DNA of 37,989 nucleotides, taken from Litorihabitans aurantiacus. GTDB taxonomy: Bacteria; Actinomycetota; Actinomycetes; Actinomycetales; Beutenbergiaceae. Below are positions 25,371-34,437 of the stretch, in pieces; positions within the stretch are counted from its first letter, which is position 1, and every line of letters begins with the position of its first letter. The stretch covers positions 1 to 37,989 of the forward strand of contig NZ_BSUM01000005.1 of the NCBI RefSeq assembly GCF_030161595.1. The letters are read 5' to 3'. The translations under genes and the position numbers were made by a program. Below the pieces are notes generated by a model. That model was not told where the DNA came from. It saw only the letters and a list, made by a program, of their open reading frames with translations, and did no database searches.

Positions 25371-27169
25371 GCGGCCTGCACCCCCGGGACGGGGCCGAGC
25401 TCGTCGGTCGTCTCGGCCAGGTCCCGCTCAGCGCGGGCCACGGTCTGGCCGGCCTGCGGGTCGTGCGCCTTGATCGAGGCGCGGATCGCCTCAGCGTGCG
25501 GCCCGACCAGCCAGGGCACCGTGCGCACGAGGGTGGGCCGGTTCCCTGCCGAGAGCAGGACCGCGCGGCCGCGCGGTAGGGCGCTGAGGTCATCGACGTC
25601 GAGCACCCGTTCCCGGCTGAGGCTGTCGGAGCGGGTGCGCTGGCCACGGGTGGTGGAGGCGCTGGAACTGAGCCGGTCGTAGTTTCCGATCAGCGTGGAC
25701 AGGTCCGAGAGGAACTTCACCTCGGTGTTGTTGCCCAGGTAGAGGCGCACGTTTGCTGCGCTCCACAGCTTCTCCATCCCGCGATCGCCCCACACGTCCA
25801 CGCCCTGCGCCCAGGACTGCAACACCGTGGCGAGCACGATGCCCTTGGACCCGAAGTGGGAGTAGAGCGAGGGCAGCTGCTTCCAGCGGCAGACGTTCGC
25901 GGCCTCATCCAGGATGCCCAGGAGCGGGGTCGGGAGCCGGCCGCCGGGAGAGCGGCGCGCCTTCTCCTCCGCCGCCTCCACCACGGCGACGGTGAGTGCG
26001 GTCACCAGGGGGCCGGCGGAGCCCTCACCCTCCATCGACAGCGAGTACAGCGTGCCGCCGTCGTCCAGGAGCTTGGCGGGGTCTAGCTGCGGGCGAGGGT
26101 CGCCGGAGCCGTTCGCCGTGATCCACGGGTCGATGCTGCGGTTGGTCAGGCACTTGGCCATGCGGCGGGCGGTGGAGAAGATCGAGCCCCGCTCGCGGTC
26201 GGGCGTGTTCACGATCCCGTACAGCGCATCGGCGGTGCGGGGGAAGCCGTGCTCGCGCAACGTCTGGACCTGGCGCTCGTCGCGAGGGTTGGTCAGCCAC
26301 GTGTAGACCTGCGTGATGGGGGTCTGCGTCATCGCCGCCGCCAGGAACAGCGCCCCGAGCAGCGTCCTACCCGAGCCGTCGAAGTGCGCATCGCCCTTGC
26401 CCGCGCCCTCCTCGCGCGAGCCCTCCGCGAAGTGGCCCGCGAGCCGGTCGGCCTTCATCTCGTCGGTGACGTAGGACAGCGGGTCCCACCACCACGTCGC
26501 CGGCTCCTCCGCGACGCCCTGGGGGTCGAAGACCCACACCGGGCCGCGCTCCTTGCGCACGTCGCGCGTGGCGTCCACGACGTCGCGCTTGTTCGAGGTG
26601 GTGATGACCGCTCCGGGAGCCTCCACGATCGCCCCGATGACGAACGAGGTGGACTTGCCCATGCGGGGGCCGGCGATCATCGCGATCTGGTCCTCTGCCG
26701 AGGCGTAGAGCGCCTGACCGCCGCTCACGCTGCGCCCCAGCGCCACACCCAGCCATTCCCCGGCGCCGAGCCGCTGCGACGTCGCGCGCGAGGCCTTGGC
26801 GGTCAGCGAGGAGATGTCGCGGCCGCGACCCATGTACCGGGCCTTGTCATCGACACGCGAGCGGTGCCGAGCGATCCGCCGGAACGCCAGCGCCAGCAGC
26901 ACCACGACGGCGAGCACGAGCACGCCGAGGACCACCACGACGGCGGTCCCGGCCGCCGGCCAGGCCACCGCTCCCGTAAACACCTCTAACACCACTTGCA
27001 TGGGGTTGCCCGAGAGCTCGACCGGGGTGCCGGCAAAGCGGTTGCCGAGACGCACGCCGGCGTTCACGCCGACCACGACCAGCACGACCAGGCCCACGAG
27101 CACCATCAGGGCGTACAGCTGCCCCCGACTCTGCCCCGGGTCCTCCCTGCGGTTGTTTGGACCGTTCAC
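25367..27169 (-). CDS. VirD4/TraG-type conjugation coupling protein
   Basis: 600 residues from the GTG at 27167-27169, which follows GGGAGG and overlaps the stop of the VirB4-like gene (GTGA). The frame extends further upstream, but that part only shadows the previous gene. Two N-terminal membrane helices (about 20-40 and 65-100) are followed by the cytosolic ATPase: Walker A IAGPRMGKSTSF, Walker B LLGILDEAANV, and the C-terminal AVLLSAGNRPTLVRTVPWL segment. Coupling proteins form a hexamer that hands the relaxase-DNA complex to the secretion channel. The partners are the relaxase at 19704-21518 and the VirB4-like ATPase upstream. The start choice is well supported. Confidence 0.93.
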   Translation of the reverse strand: MNGPNNRREDPGQSRGQLYALMVLVGLVVLVVVGVNAGVRLGNRFAGTPVELSGNPMQVVLEVFTGAVAWPAAGTAVVVVLGVLVLAVVVLLALAFRRIARHRSRVDDKARYMGRGRDISSLTAKASRATSQRLGAGEWLGVALGRSVSGGQALYASAEDQIAMIAGPRMGKSTSFVIGAIVEAPGAVITTSNKRDVVDATRDVRKERGPVWVFDPQGVAEEPATWWWDPLSYVTDEMKADRLAGHFAEGSREEGAGKGDAHFDGSGRTLLGALFLAAAMTQTPITQVYTWLTNPRDERQVQTLREHGFPRTADALYGIVNTPDRERGSIFSTARRMAKCLTNRSIDPWITANGSGDPRPQLDPAKLLDDGGTLYSLSMEGEGSAGPLVTALTVAVVEAAEEKARRSPGGRLPTPLLGILDEAANVCRWKQLPSLYSHFGSKGIVLATVLQSWAQGVDVWGDRGMEKLWSAANVRLYLGNNTEVKFLSDLSTLIGNYDRLSSSASTTRGQRTRSDSLSRERVLDVDDLSALPRGRAVLLSAGNRPTLVRTVPWLVGPHAEAIRASIKAHDPQAGQTVARAERDLAETTDELGPVPGVQAA

Positions 27170-28688
27170 GATGCCTCCCTGGCCTGCGCGCGAGCCGCGC
27201 GTCGTTGGGCTTCGACCTCTTGCCACTTGCGATTGGTGTTGGTGAGGTTGAGCTCGCGCTGCGTCAGTCGCACCCGGATCGGGATACCCGGACGGCCGCC
27301 GACCTTGATCAGGAACTTCCCGCGCCCGGGCGGGTCCTGCTTCACACCCTCCTTGGCCGACTGGCTGGGCGGGGTCGCCCACGAGGCGAGCTTGGCTTGC
27401 TCCTCCTGCGTCAGGGGCAGGACCGGGGTCAGGTCCGGCATCTCCGCCCCGGGCAGGCCCCCGAGGATGACCATCCCCGAGCGCTCGATGAACCCCATCG
27501 CTTTGAGCCGTTCCGACTCCGGAAGCGCTTTGAGGTCCTTCATCGTGTGCGTGATCATCGCCTGACCCACCATCTCGGCACGGTTGAGCCGGGTCAGGTA
27601 GTCGATGCGATCGACCATCATCCCGCCGCCCGCTCGCAGGATGCGGTGCAGCTCGTCCATCACCAGGAAGTACAGCCGGCGCGGCTCCAACCCGGCATCG
27701 GCCAGGATGCCGGCGATGTTCACCGTCGCGAACCCGTTCGACCAGCACGCCAGCAGCGCGGCCGCCAGCAGGTCGGACTCTCCCTGCGGGATAGCCGAAA
27801 TGTCGTAGACGACCGGCTTGTCCCGCTGTAGCGGCTTGCTGGACTCGCGCGAGAACAGCCCACCGAACCCGGTGGTGGACAGGAGCGTCAACGACAGCTC
27901 CAAGCCCTCCGTCTTGGTCTGGTAGACCTCCCAGCTACCCCGGTCGATGACCGCCGCACGCAGCTCGTCCGGTCCTCGCGCACGACGTCCAGGACGTCGC
28001 TCATGATCGGCACCCGGTCGAGCCGGGCGTCCACGATGTGCAGTGCCCGGTCGAGCACCGCTTCCTCGGCCTCCGTGGTCGGTCCCTTGCGCTGGATCGC
28101 GATCAGCCCGAGAACGGTCGTGAGCCGGCGCCCGTGGGCGTCGGCCTCGACCTCCTGCGCCTCTCGCTCGAACCCGGCCGCGCGCAGCCGCTGCGCGGCC
28201 ACGGTCGATTCGCCCGGGTCCAGCGGGTTGATGTAGTCGCGATTGCGCCCGAGACGGTGCACCTCACCGCCGAGAGCTTCGATCGTGGGCACGTAGTCCG
28301 GGCGGGTGTCGCCCAGCACGAACGGCAGCACGCCGTAGCCCGCCAGGCCGACGCACATCCGTGCCACGAGGCTCGTCTTGCCCAGGGCCGGCAGGCCCAT
28401 GACGAACACCGAGGGGTTGCCGATCGCGTCGCCCTGGAACCAGCTCATCGGGTCCGCGCACACCGTGGCGGAGGTGTGCTCGTGCACCCCGAGCGGAACC
28501 CCGAGCATCGAGGTCCCGTCACCGACGGCGAACGGGTGCAGACCGCAGACCTGGACCGTGGTGCCCCGGAAGCTCGCCGGGACCTGAATCGTGGTGTCGG
28601 CGCCGGCGCCCGCACCGAGCCACCCGCGAGCGCTGGGCACTCGGGGCGCGCGCACTTTCGGCGTGCTGTGCTTGCTGCGCCGGCCCAT
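27166..28688 (-). CDS. VirB4-like secretion ATPase, frameshifted in the middle
   Basis: The N-terminal frame (27888-28688) carries Walker A, VMGLPALGKTSLVARM, and FVLGDTRPDYVPTIEALGGEVHRLG, then runs into a basic non-family tail after V-V-R-E-D. The C-terminal frame (27166-27903) has Walker B, YFLVMDELHRILRAGGG, and MITHTMKDLKAL. Adding one base to the short run at 27971-27972 reads R-E-D-P-D-E-L-R-A-A-V-I-D-R-G and gives one protein of about 507 residues. The ATG at 28686-28688 overlaps the upstream stop. It would power assembly of the transfer channel at the inner membrane. An error in the sequence is far more likely than decay, since overlaps on both sides are intact. Confidence 0.88.
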
Positions 28689-30208
28689 CACACGCCCTCC
28701 CGGACCACGGTCGGAACGTTGGAGTGCTTCTCCGGCACCAGCCCCAGCGGGAGCGCGAACGCGAACGCCGCGTGCTGGGAGCCGTACACCGGGCGCAGCT
28801 GCAACCGCGCCGCGCCCCCGAGGTGCTCGACCGCGGCTTTGGCCGCCGGCAGCTTCTCCGGCTCGGTCACCGTGGCCGTGACCAGCATCCCGAACCCGAC
28901 CAGGCCCGCTCCGCTGGCCTCCTCGGCCGCCGTCGCCCGCGCCGACTGGACCGCGTGCGCCTGACGGTGGGTCGTGCGCCGCGCCGCCGTGGCGGCAAAC
29001 ACCGAGTTGGACTCGTCCCGCTCGACCATCCGCGCCGCCCGCGCCGCGTCGATCGGCTGATAGAGCATCGTGACCCGCTTGCGTGCAATGTCGCGGTGAG
29101 GGGAGAGCAGGCTACGCAGGATCGAGGACTGCACGACCCCGCGCGGGGCGCCGGTCATCGACCACGTGACCGACACCGCCGAGTCGTGGCGGTAGTGACC
29201 CCAGGCGCTCTCGTGCGCCGACGGGCCGACCTCCGACCAGGAGATGTCCGGCACCTCACCCTCGGCGCGCGCCTCATCGAAGTAGCGCGCCACCACCGGG
29301 TTGTAGGCCACCTGCACGACCTCGCACAGCTCGGCCGCCGTCGCCGGGAGGCACGCACCGGCCCCGGTCAGGCCCAGTGAGCTCGTCAGCCCCGGGAGCC
29401 GGGTCGCGAGCTCGCGACCCATCTCCTCCGGGTTGAGAGTGCGCCCGAGCACCATGGCGTCGGACTGGAACGTCAGAGAGACGTAGGCGCGCACCGTGGA
29501 GGAGCCGGACGGGTAGTCCTGCACGACCTCCTCGAGCACGGCGCGCGAGTAGGTCGGCGCGTTGCTGTCCATCCGGCCCTGAACCGCCTGGGCGAGCCGC
29601 TGGCCCGTCTCCGGGGCGCTCTCGACCGTCACAGCGGCCCCCACCAGGCCCGGCTCGTCCGCCAGGCCCGCGAGCCAGTCGCCCCACGCCGCGACGCGGA
29701 AGTCCACCGTGTCCTGATCCACCAGCGCCCCGCCGTCGGGATCGCTGGCCAGCACCACCGTGAACGTCTTCACCTTCGGAGCGTGGATCAGCGCGAACGG
29801 GCGACCGTAGGAGTCCTCGTGCTCGCTCAACTGCGTGGTCGCGGCGACCCCCGGCAGCTGGTGGGTGCCCCACGGGGTCCGCCCCAGCGGCCCCGAGCGG
29901 TACAGGTTCGCCCGCGAGGCCCGCGTATAGGCGAACGAGAACCGCTGCGCGAGGCGGTTGCCGATGCTCAGCCCGTGCCGGTCGCGCAGCGAGAGCACCA
30001 CCGTCACGACCGCGATTGCCAGGCCGAACGCCAGACCCACCAGGAGGTTCGTGATCGTCATCAGAACCACCATGAAAACCAGCGCGATCAGCAGACCGAA
30101 CGTCGCCACCATCCCCAGGCCCAACAGGCCCGGCGACGTCGGCCGCTTCCAGTTGCCGTACGTCCGCACGCGCCTACCCGTCTCAACGGCTGCCACTGGG
30201 ACCACCAC
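28688..30208 (-). CDS. SCO6880-type conjugation protein
   Basis: A 506-residue protein, start uncertain among several GTG codons at 30196-30208. An N-terminal basic motif (RRVRTYGNWKRPTSPGLLGLG) precedes two membrane helices (about 35-55 and 58-80). The large soluble part has TFTVVLASDPDG, DFRVAAWGDWLAGLADEPG and MLYQPIDAARAARMVERDESN, with an overall layout I associate with the SCO6880 family of actinobacterial conjugative elements. The function is probably a structural or VirB4-accessory channel part in the inner membrane. Its stop overlaps the VirB4-like start, and its own start lies inside the upstream gene, so translation is coupled. Confidence 0.78.
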   Translation of the reverse strand: MVVPVAAVETGRRVRTYGNWKRPTSPGLLGLGMVATFGLLIALVFMVVLMTITNLLVGLAFGLAIAVVTVVLSLRDRHGLSIGNRLAQRFSFAYTRASRANLYRSGPLGRTPWGTHQLPGVAATTQLSEHEDSYGRPFALIHAPKVKTFTVVLASDPDGGALVDQDTVDFRVAAWGDWLAGLADEPGLVGAAVTVESAPETGQRLAQAVQGRMDSNAPTYSRAVLEEVVQDYPSGSSTVRAYVSLTFQSDAMVLGRTLNPEEMGRELATRLPGLTSSLGLTGAGACLPATAAELCEVVQVAYNPVVARYFDEARAEGEVPDISWSEVGPSAHESAWGHYRHDSAVSVTWSMTGAPRGVVQSSILRSLLSPHRDIARKRVTMLYQPIDAARAARMVERDESNSVFAATAARRTTHRQAHAVQSARATAAEEASGAGLVGFGMLVTATVTEPEKLPAAKAAVEHLGGAARLQLRPVYGSQHAAFAFALPLGLVPEKHSNVPTVVREGV

Positions 30209-31943
30209 CCTCTCCGCTCACGTCCTTGCCCACCTGCTTGGCCGCCGCACCGGCGGCCTTCGCCCCGTCTGCGGCGACGCTCGCCGCTGCCACCACCGGG
30301 TGCGCCTTGCTCGCCGCGCCCGCAGCAGCGCCCGAGGCGCCACCGCCCGCCGCGCCCGCACCAGGCCCGGACCCACCAGCAGCGCCGGCACCGCCCCCGC
30401 CCTGACTGGCGCCGCTGGCGCCGTCACGGCCGCCAGGCGATCCGCTCTGCCCGGCGGAACCGCCACCGCTGCCGCCCTTCGAGCCGCCCGAGCCCGACGC
30501 ACCCTGCTCGCCGTTCTGCGAGCCTCCCGCCCCGCCCGGGGACGAGGTGCCGCCAGGCGCCGGTGCGCCGGCGCCCTGCGAGGTCGAACCAGCCGGACCG
30601 GGCGCACCCTGCGAGCCACCCTGGCCCGCACTGCCGTTGCTGCCCTGCGGGCTCGCCTGCGTGGACACCGCCGCGCCACCGCCGCTCCCGCTGCCGCCTC
30701 CACCGCCACCCAGGCGCGCGATCGCGGCCGCTCCGGTCGGGAGCGCGGCCAGCGCGCCCGCCGCGAGAGCCCCGCCGCCGGCGCCGCCAGCAGCAGCACC
30801 CACGACCGGGGTCACGAAACGCATCATCGCCGGCAGCGCGACAACGGCCAGCCCGAGCATCAGCAGCCCCGTCAACGTGCTCTGCAACGGGTCCGACGTC
30901 GCCCAGTCCGAACCGACGAGCTGGAACCCGGTGGCGTAGATGATCGCCGCCACCGGCTTGTAGGCGATGAACGCGCCCGTCCAGCCGATCGCCTTCCAGA
31001 ACCACGCCCGCCCCGTCTCGGTGCTGGTGAAGGACGCCACCGTGGGCAGCAGTCCCGTCATCAGCACGAGCATCCCGGCCCGAGCGAACATGAGCACCAC
31101 CTGGACCAGCGCCGCCAGAAGCGCGATGAGGCCGAGGACGATGATCATCAGCGGAACCAACGTCGGCCCTGCTCCGCTCCCATCACCGCCCGCGCCGGCG
31201 CCCTGCTCGGCCATGTGCAGCACCCGCACCAGGTTCTCCCCGAAGCACGCCGCGTCCTCCCCGGCCGGGCAGTCGAGGGCCTGTTCCAGAATCCAGACCG
31301 AGAATCGGTCCGACACCGTGATGAGAAGCGCTGTGATCGTCACCCCGAGCGCCGACACCACCAAGAACGTCACCAGGGACCGCAGGACGTCCTTACCCGC
31401 GTCGGCCCGTTGGGTGATGACCATGCGGATACCGCCGATGATGACGCTCAGCACCACCAGGGCGCCGGTGAAGTACCAGAGCGAGGACTGCAAGAACGCC
31501 GCCGTGCCGGCGACGTTCTGCGGCCGCGTCGGCATCACTGCGCCGACGATCGCAGCACCGCCACCCAGGACCACGACACCGGCCGCGAACCAGAACGAAC
31601 GGTTCAGGATGCCGGCGCCCTGCCCGCGCGAGACGCCCCGCGCGACCATCACGCCCAGCAGGATCAGGGCGAGCGTGGCGACGGCGAACCCGATCCACGT
31701 GATGTAGGAGAGAACCTGCGTCAGCTCCGCCGCCCCCGGCGCCTGCCCGAGGTCCACCGAAGCGTCCCCCGAGCCCGAGAGCTGCGGCGTATCCACGTTG
31801 ACCCAGATCGTGGCGACCTGCCCGAGAGCCTGCGCGAGGGCTTGTTCCGTCGCCCGCTGCATGTTCTCGATCGCGTCGCCAACGACCACATCAGCAATGG
31901 ATGGGCCGCAGACGGCGGCTCCACCCCAGCAGACTCCACCCAT
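30183..31943 (-). CDS. TrbL/VirB6-like polytopic channel protein with Gly/Ser-rich tail
   Basis: A 586-residue protein. Residues about 80-380 contain seven or more membrane helices (e.g. ITWIGFAVATLALILLGVMVA, LVVLSVIIGGIRMVI, LVPLMIIVLGLIALLAALV). The last 170 residues are a low-complexity Gly/Ser/Ala tail ending in an Ala-rich helix. A polytopic core plus disordered tail is typical of TrbL/VirB6-like proteins, which form part of the inner-membrane translocation channel. The ATG at 31941-31943 directly follows the repaired TAG of the upstream gene, and its end overlaps the SCO6880-type gene. The G-D-A-I-E-N-M-Q segment near the start matches the usual N-terminus of such proteins. Confidence 0.85.
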   Translation of the reverse strand: MGGVCWGGAAVCGPSIADVVVGDAIENMQRATEQALAQALGQVATIWVNVDTPQLSGSGDASVDLGQAPGAAELTQVLSYITWIGFAVATLALILLGVMVARGVSRGQGAGILNRSFWFAAGVVVLGGGAAIVGAVMPTRPQNVAGTAAFLQSSLWYFTGALVVLSVIIGGIRMVITQRADAGKDVLRSLVTFLVVSALGVTITALLITVSDRFSVWILEQALDCPAGEDAACFGENLVRVLHMAEQGAGAGGDGSGAGPTLVPLMIIVLGLIALLAALVQVVLMFARAGMLVLMTGLLPTVASFTSTETGRAWFWKAIGWTGAFIAYKPVAAIIYATGFQLVGSDWATSDPLQSTLTGLLMLGLAVVALPAMMRFVTPVVGAAAGGAGGGALAAGALAALPTGAAAIARLGGGGGGSGSGGGAAVSTQASPQGSNGSAGQGGSQGAPGPAGSTSQGAGAPAPGGTSSPGGAGGSQNGEQGASGSGGSKGGSGGGSAGQSGSPGGRDGASGASQGGGGAGAAGGSGPGAGAAGGGASGAAAGAASKAHPVVAAASVAADGAKAAGAAAKQVGKDVSGEGGGPSGSR

Positions 31944-32686
31944 CTACGCGCCCCAGGGGTGTAGCCGTTGAGGTTGGGGATTTGGGCGGCGTCGAACGCG
32001 GTGGCTGTCTCGCCGGAAAGGCGCCAGTCGCCCTCGTGCCAGACCAGCTCGTAGACCATCGACATGTACGTCTCTTGGCCGCTCACCGTGTACGCGACCC
32101 CGAGGTCAACGCGAGCGGTCTGCCCCGAGTAGTCCAGGAGCCGGAAGCCGCGAATCGCGAACCGCGTACCGCTGGGGTCGGGCGTCTCAGGGGCGGCCTG
32201 TTCGTTCGCTGCGAGTAGGTCATCCTTGAACGGGCCCGGCGAGACGGCGTAGTCGAACCACTCCGTCGCCGCGTTCAGGTCTGACGGCCCAACCGCGAGG
32301 TTCGCGACCATGAACAGCGCACCCGTGGGGGTGTGCTGGTAGCACGTGCGCATTTCGCCCTCATTCAACCCGGGGCCGTACTCAGCAGAAGTTGGATACG
32401 CGGCGGTGCCTACGTAGGCCCACTCGGCGTCGGGGGCGTCGGGCAGGTCGCCGTCGAGCTCGACTCCGCTCAGGCCGCAGATGCTTTCCGCGTCGGGGTC
32501 GGCGGGTGGCGCCGGTACGCCGGGCGTCGGAGTCCCGGGCTGCCCGGTTGGGGCGGGGGTGTCGTCGTCGCGGGTCAAGAACGTGACGGTGAGGACGATC
32601 CCCATCACGAGGAGAACGCCGCAGATCACGGCCGAGATGATCCATCCCGGCCGGGTCCACGGACTCTGCTGGTCGTTCTCAGCCAT
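31944..32686 (-). CDS. VirB8-like membrane-anchored transfer protein, frameshifted at its end
   Basis: 247 residues after repair. A short cytosolic N-terminus (ENDQQSPWTRPGW), one membrane helix (IISAVICGVLLVMGIVLTVTFL) and a Pro/Thr-rich linker precede an extracellular alpha/beta domain with VELVWHEGDWRL-type strands at its end (YELVWHEGDWRLSG). This layout resembles VirB8/TcpC-like NTF2-fold proteins that scaffold the channel outside the membrane. The frame as read continues to 31721 inside the next gene; adding one base to the run at 31956-31959 reads G-Y-T-P-W-G-A and stops with TAG immediately before the next ATG. That fit makes a sequence error the likely cause. Confidence 0.83.
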
Positions 32687-32703
32687 GATCGTGGTCCTTC
32701 CGC

Positions 32704-32964
32704 TCAGCCGGCGAACATGCCGATGAGGCCGGCGGCGGCGCCGACGATGATCGCGCCCACGAGGGGGTAGGCGACCTTCGGCAGGAGGTCAGCCGCCGTG
32801 GTGCGGCCCATTGCCGCGAGGGCGACCAGCACGCCGCCGACGATGAGGGCGAGGATGCAGACGACGAACCCTCCCCACATCACGACGTTCAGGAGCGTGT
32901 CGATCCCGCTGAGACCTTCGGGGCGCTGAGGTGTCGGGTCGGGGAGAGCGAGGAAAGCGGTCAT
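32704..32964 (-). CDS. Small two-helix membrane protein, pilin-like (VirB2/TrbC-like)
   Basis: 86 residues. Two hydrophobic segments (VVMWGGFVVCILALIVGGVLVALAA and VGAIIVGAAAGLIGMF) are separated by a short basic-polar loop (GRTTAADLLPK). The size, topology and position just before the VirB8-like gene agree with VirB2/TrbC-type pilins or their Gram-positive counterparts. No signal peptidase site is obvious. The ATG overlaps the repaired stop of the upstream gene (ATGA), and the stop lies 17 bp before the VirB8-like start. Confidence 0.75.
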   Translation of the reverse strand: MTAFLALPDPTPQRPEGLSGIDTLLNVVMWGGFVVCILALIVGGVLVALAAMGRTTAADLLPKVAYPLVGAIIVGAAAGLIGMFAG

Positions 32965-33640
32965 CGGGGAGTCCTTTCGGCGGTGGCACCGGGGGTGCCG
33001 GGGTTGAAGATGAGGTCAAGATCGTTGAGGAGGCGCGCGGTTTCGCGCGGTGGGTTGGCGTGATCGACCGGGGCTCCCAGTCGCCACGCTTCGATCCACG
33101 GAACGTGCCATAGACGTGGGACACCGCCACCCACGAGGGCGGCCAGGTCGCGCAGCGGCTTGGGGCTCGTCCGGGGGCGTCGGCCACGACCACGAGGCCG
33201 ATCAGCTCGACGGTGGGGCTCTTGCCGGCGGCCCACTGCATCGCTGCCGCCCGCGCCGAGTTCAGTCCGTGGGCGCTTCCCCGGCAGGCCAGAAGCACGC
33301 GCGCGGCGCGGTTGCTGTACTGCTGCTCGGGCCACGCGTGCCCGCCGGGCGCCCATCCCTCGCGCAGCTGCGCCAGCAGCGACTCTCCCGACCCGCCGTG
33401 GGTCCCCACGACCCACAAGGCCGGGGCGGAGAAGTGCTTCACCGTCGGCAGCGCGTCCGCCGCGACCACCCCGGCCTGCGGCCCGCTGACCCGCGCCGCC
33501 GGCGGCAGCTGCTCCGCCGGCGCCTCGCTCGGCTCCTCGATCGCGGGAGCGGGCAGCCACGGGTTGACCACGGCCTGCGTCTCCTCGGGACGACGGCGAG
33601 GGGTGAGGGGGCCGTATCGGGGAATCCGGGGTCTACTCAC
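32961..33640 (-). CDS. DUF6668-like protein with degenerate P-loop, frameshifted; first gene of the transfer operon
   Basis: 226 residues after repair, GTG start. A Pro-rich N-terminus leads to a Rossmann-like domain: ALWVVGTHGGSGESLLAQL, YSNRAARVLLACRGSAHGL, VELIGLVVVADAPGR. The loop G-T-H-G-G-S-G-E-S resembles a Walker A motif with Glu in place of the catalytic Lys, so nucleotide binding is doubtful. Adding one base to the run at 33162-33165 continues the frame through PKPLRDLAALVGGGVPRLWHVPW to a TGA that overlaps the next ATG (ATGA at 32961-32964). Without repair the frame runs into a basic tail to 32789. The role is unknown; it opens the secretion operon and may be a ParA/VirC1-like pseudo-ATPase. 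Confidence 0.72.
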
Positions 33641-33972
33641 GCTGCCTCGCTGTCGTTGTGCTCGTACGCTCCCAGGCTACGAACCCTCACGATGGAGTTT
33701 GTTCCATGCTTGTTCTCTCGCAGATTGCCCCGGTCCCACCGCTGTGGCGTGCGCGCGCCCGTGGTGGGGAAGTTGGACGGAGCGGTTCGCTGCGCGTGGC
33801 GCTGATGAAGTCCCATGGCGTTCCCCTCCTGCTAGTAGGGGACGGGAACCGATGCAGTTCCACGTCGCCCCGTGGCTCAGGTACTCTCACCGTACTACAA
33901 CCCTTAGGGTTGTTCGATAGCGGCGGGGCAACCTGCTGACCTACTAGACGGACGAGGGGGAAGATGTGATGC
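33641..33972. other. Divergent promoter region of the two transfer operons
   Basis: No gene is supported in these 332 bp between the DUF6668-like gene (minus) and the winged-helix regulator (plus). It should hold both operon promoters. The main visible structure is the palindrome at 33897-33913. I cannot assign -10 and -35 boxes with confidence. Confidence 0.6.
33897..33913. promoter_or_regulatory. Palindromic operator, probably for the winged-helix regulator
   Basis: A perfect dyad with 7-bp arms ACAACCC/GGGTTGT and TTA spacer, 59 bp upstream of the regulator's GTG start and inside the divergent transfer promoter region. The position is what an autoregulated repressor of the transfer genes would use. 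No protein is proven to bind. Confidence 0.65.
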
Positions 33973-34350
33973 GTGCCTACGCTCTTTCTTCCACCGGACA
34001 TGCCGGAGGGCGCGGTGAGGGCTGTGGAAGTGCTGGGCAACCGGACCAAGGTCGAGCTGCTGCACCTCCTGGGCCAGGCAGACGAGGGTCTGTCCATGGC
34101 CGAGCTCGCTACTGCGCTGAATACCAACAAGGTGTCGGTCCGGCGCAACCTGATCGCGCTCGAAGAGCAAGGGTTGGTGACGGCCGACGTGCCGCCGGAA
34201 CAGCGCATGTACCAGCGCACGCTCGTGCACTGGACGATCAACGCCGATCGGGTCCGAGCGCTGGGCGAGCTGCTGACGGCGTACGCGCTCGGCGGCACGG
34301 GGACCGCGAGCGGTACAGAATCGAAGGCGGAGCCCGAAACCGAGGCCTGA
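33973..34350 (+). CDS. Winged-helix (ArsR-like) transcriptional regulator
   Basis: 125 residues from a GTG start; the internal ATG at 34000 is an alternative. The winged-helix core is VEVLGNRTKVELLHLLGQADEGLSMAELATAL, recognition helix NTNKVSVRRNLIALEEQGLV, then a wing and a C-terminal helix (DRVRALGELLTAYAL) likely for dimerisation. No Cys/His metal site is visible, so it is not a metal sensor. By position, with the palindrome at 33897-33913, it probably regulates both divergent transfer operons. Confidence 0.83.
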   Translation: MPTLFLPPDMPEGAVRAVEVLGNRTKVELLHLLGQADEGLSMAELATALNTNKVSVRRNLIALEEQGLVTADVPPEQRMYQRTLVHWTINADRVRALGELLTAYALGGTGTASGTESKAEPETEA

Positions 34351-34352
34351 CA

Positions 34353-34370
34353 ACACCCACCCGTGGGTGT
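34353..34370 (+). terminator. Hairpin after the winged-helix regulator gene
   Basis: Stem ACACCCA/TGGGTGT with a CCCG loop, three bases after the regulator stop and followed by GTTTCT. It can act as a terminator or a partial attenuator before the next gene at 34438. Confidence 0.6.
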
Positions 34371-34437
34371 GTTTCTGCTGTTCTTGCAGGGGTTGCGCGC
34401 TGGTCGCGTCTCTCCTGCCTACCCAGGAGAGTGCGCA

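Noticed and set aside
27170-27748. Long N-terminal extension of the coupling-protein frame
   Set aside because: It is in a shifted frame over the VirB4-like gene, is Arg/Pro-rich and lacks family sequence; the GTG at 27169 with a good ribosome site is the start.
29783-31964. Long plus-strand ORFs opposite the SCO6880-type and TrbL-like genes
   Set aside because: They are Arg/Pro/Ala-rich without domains, and are shadows of the membrane-protein genes.
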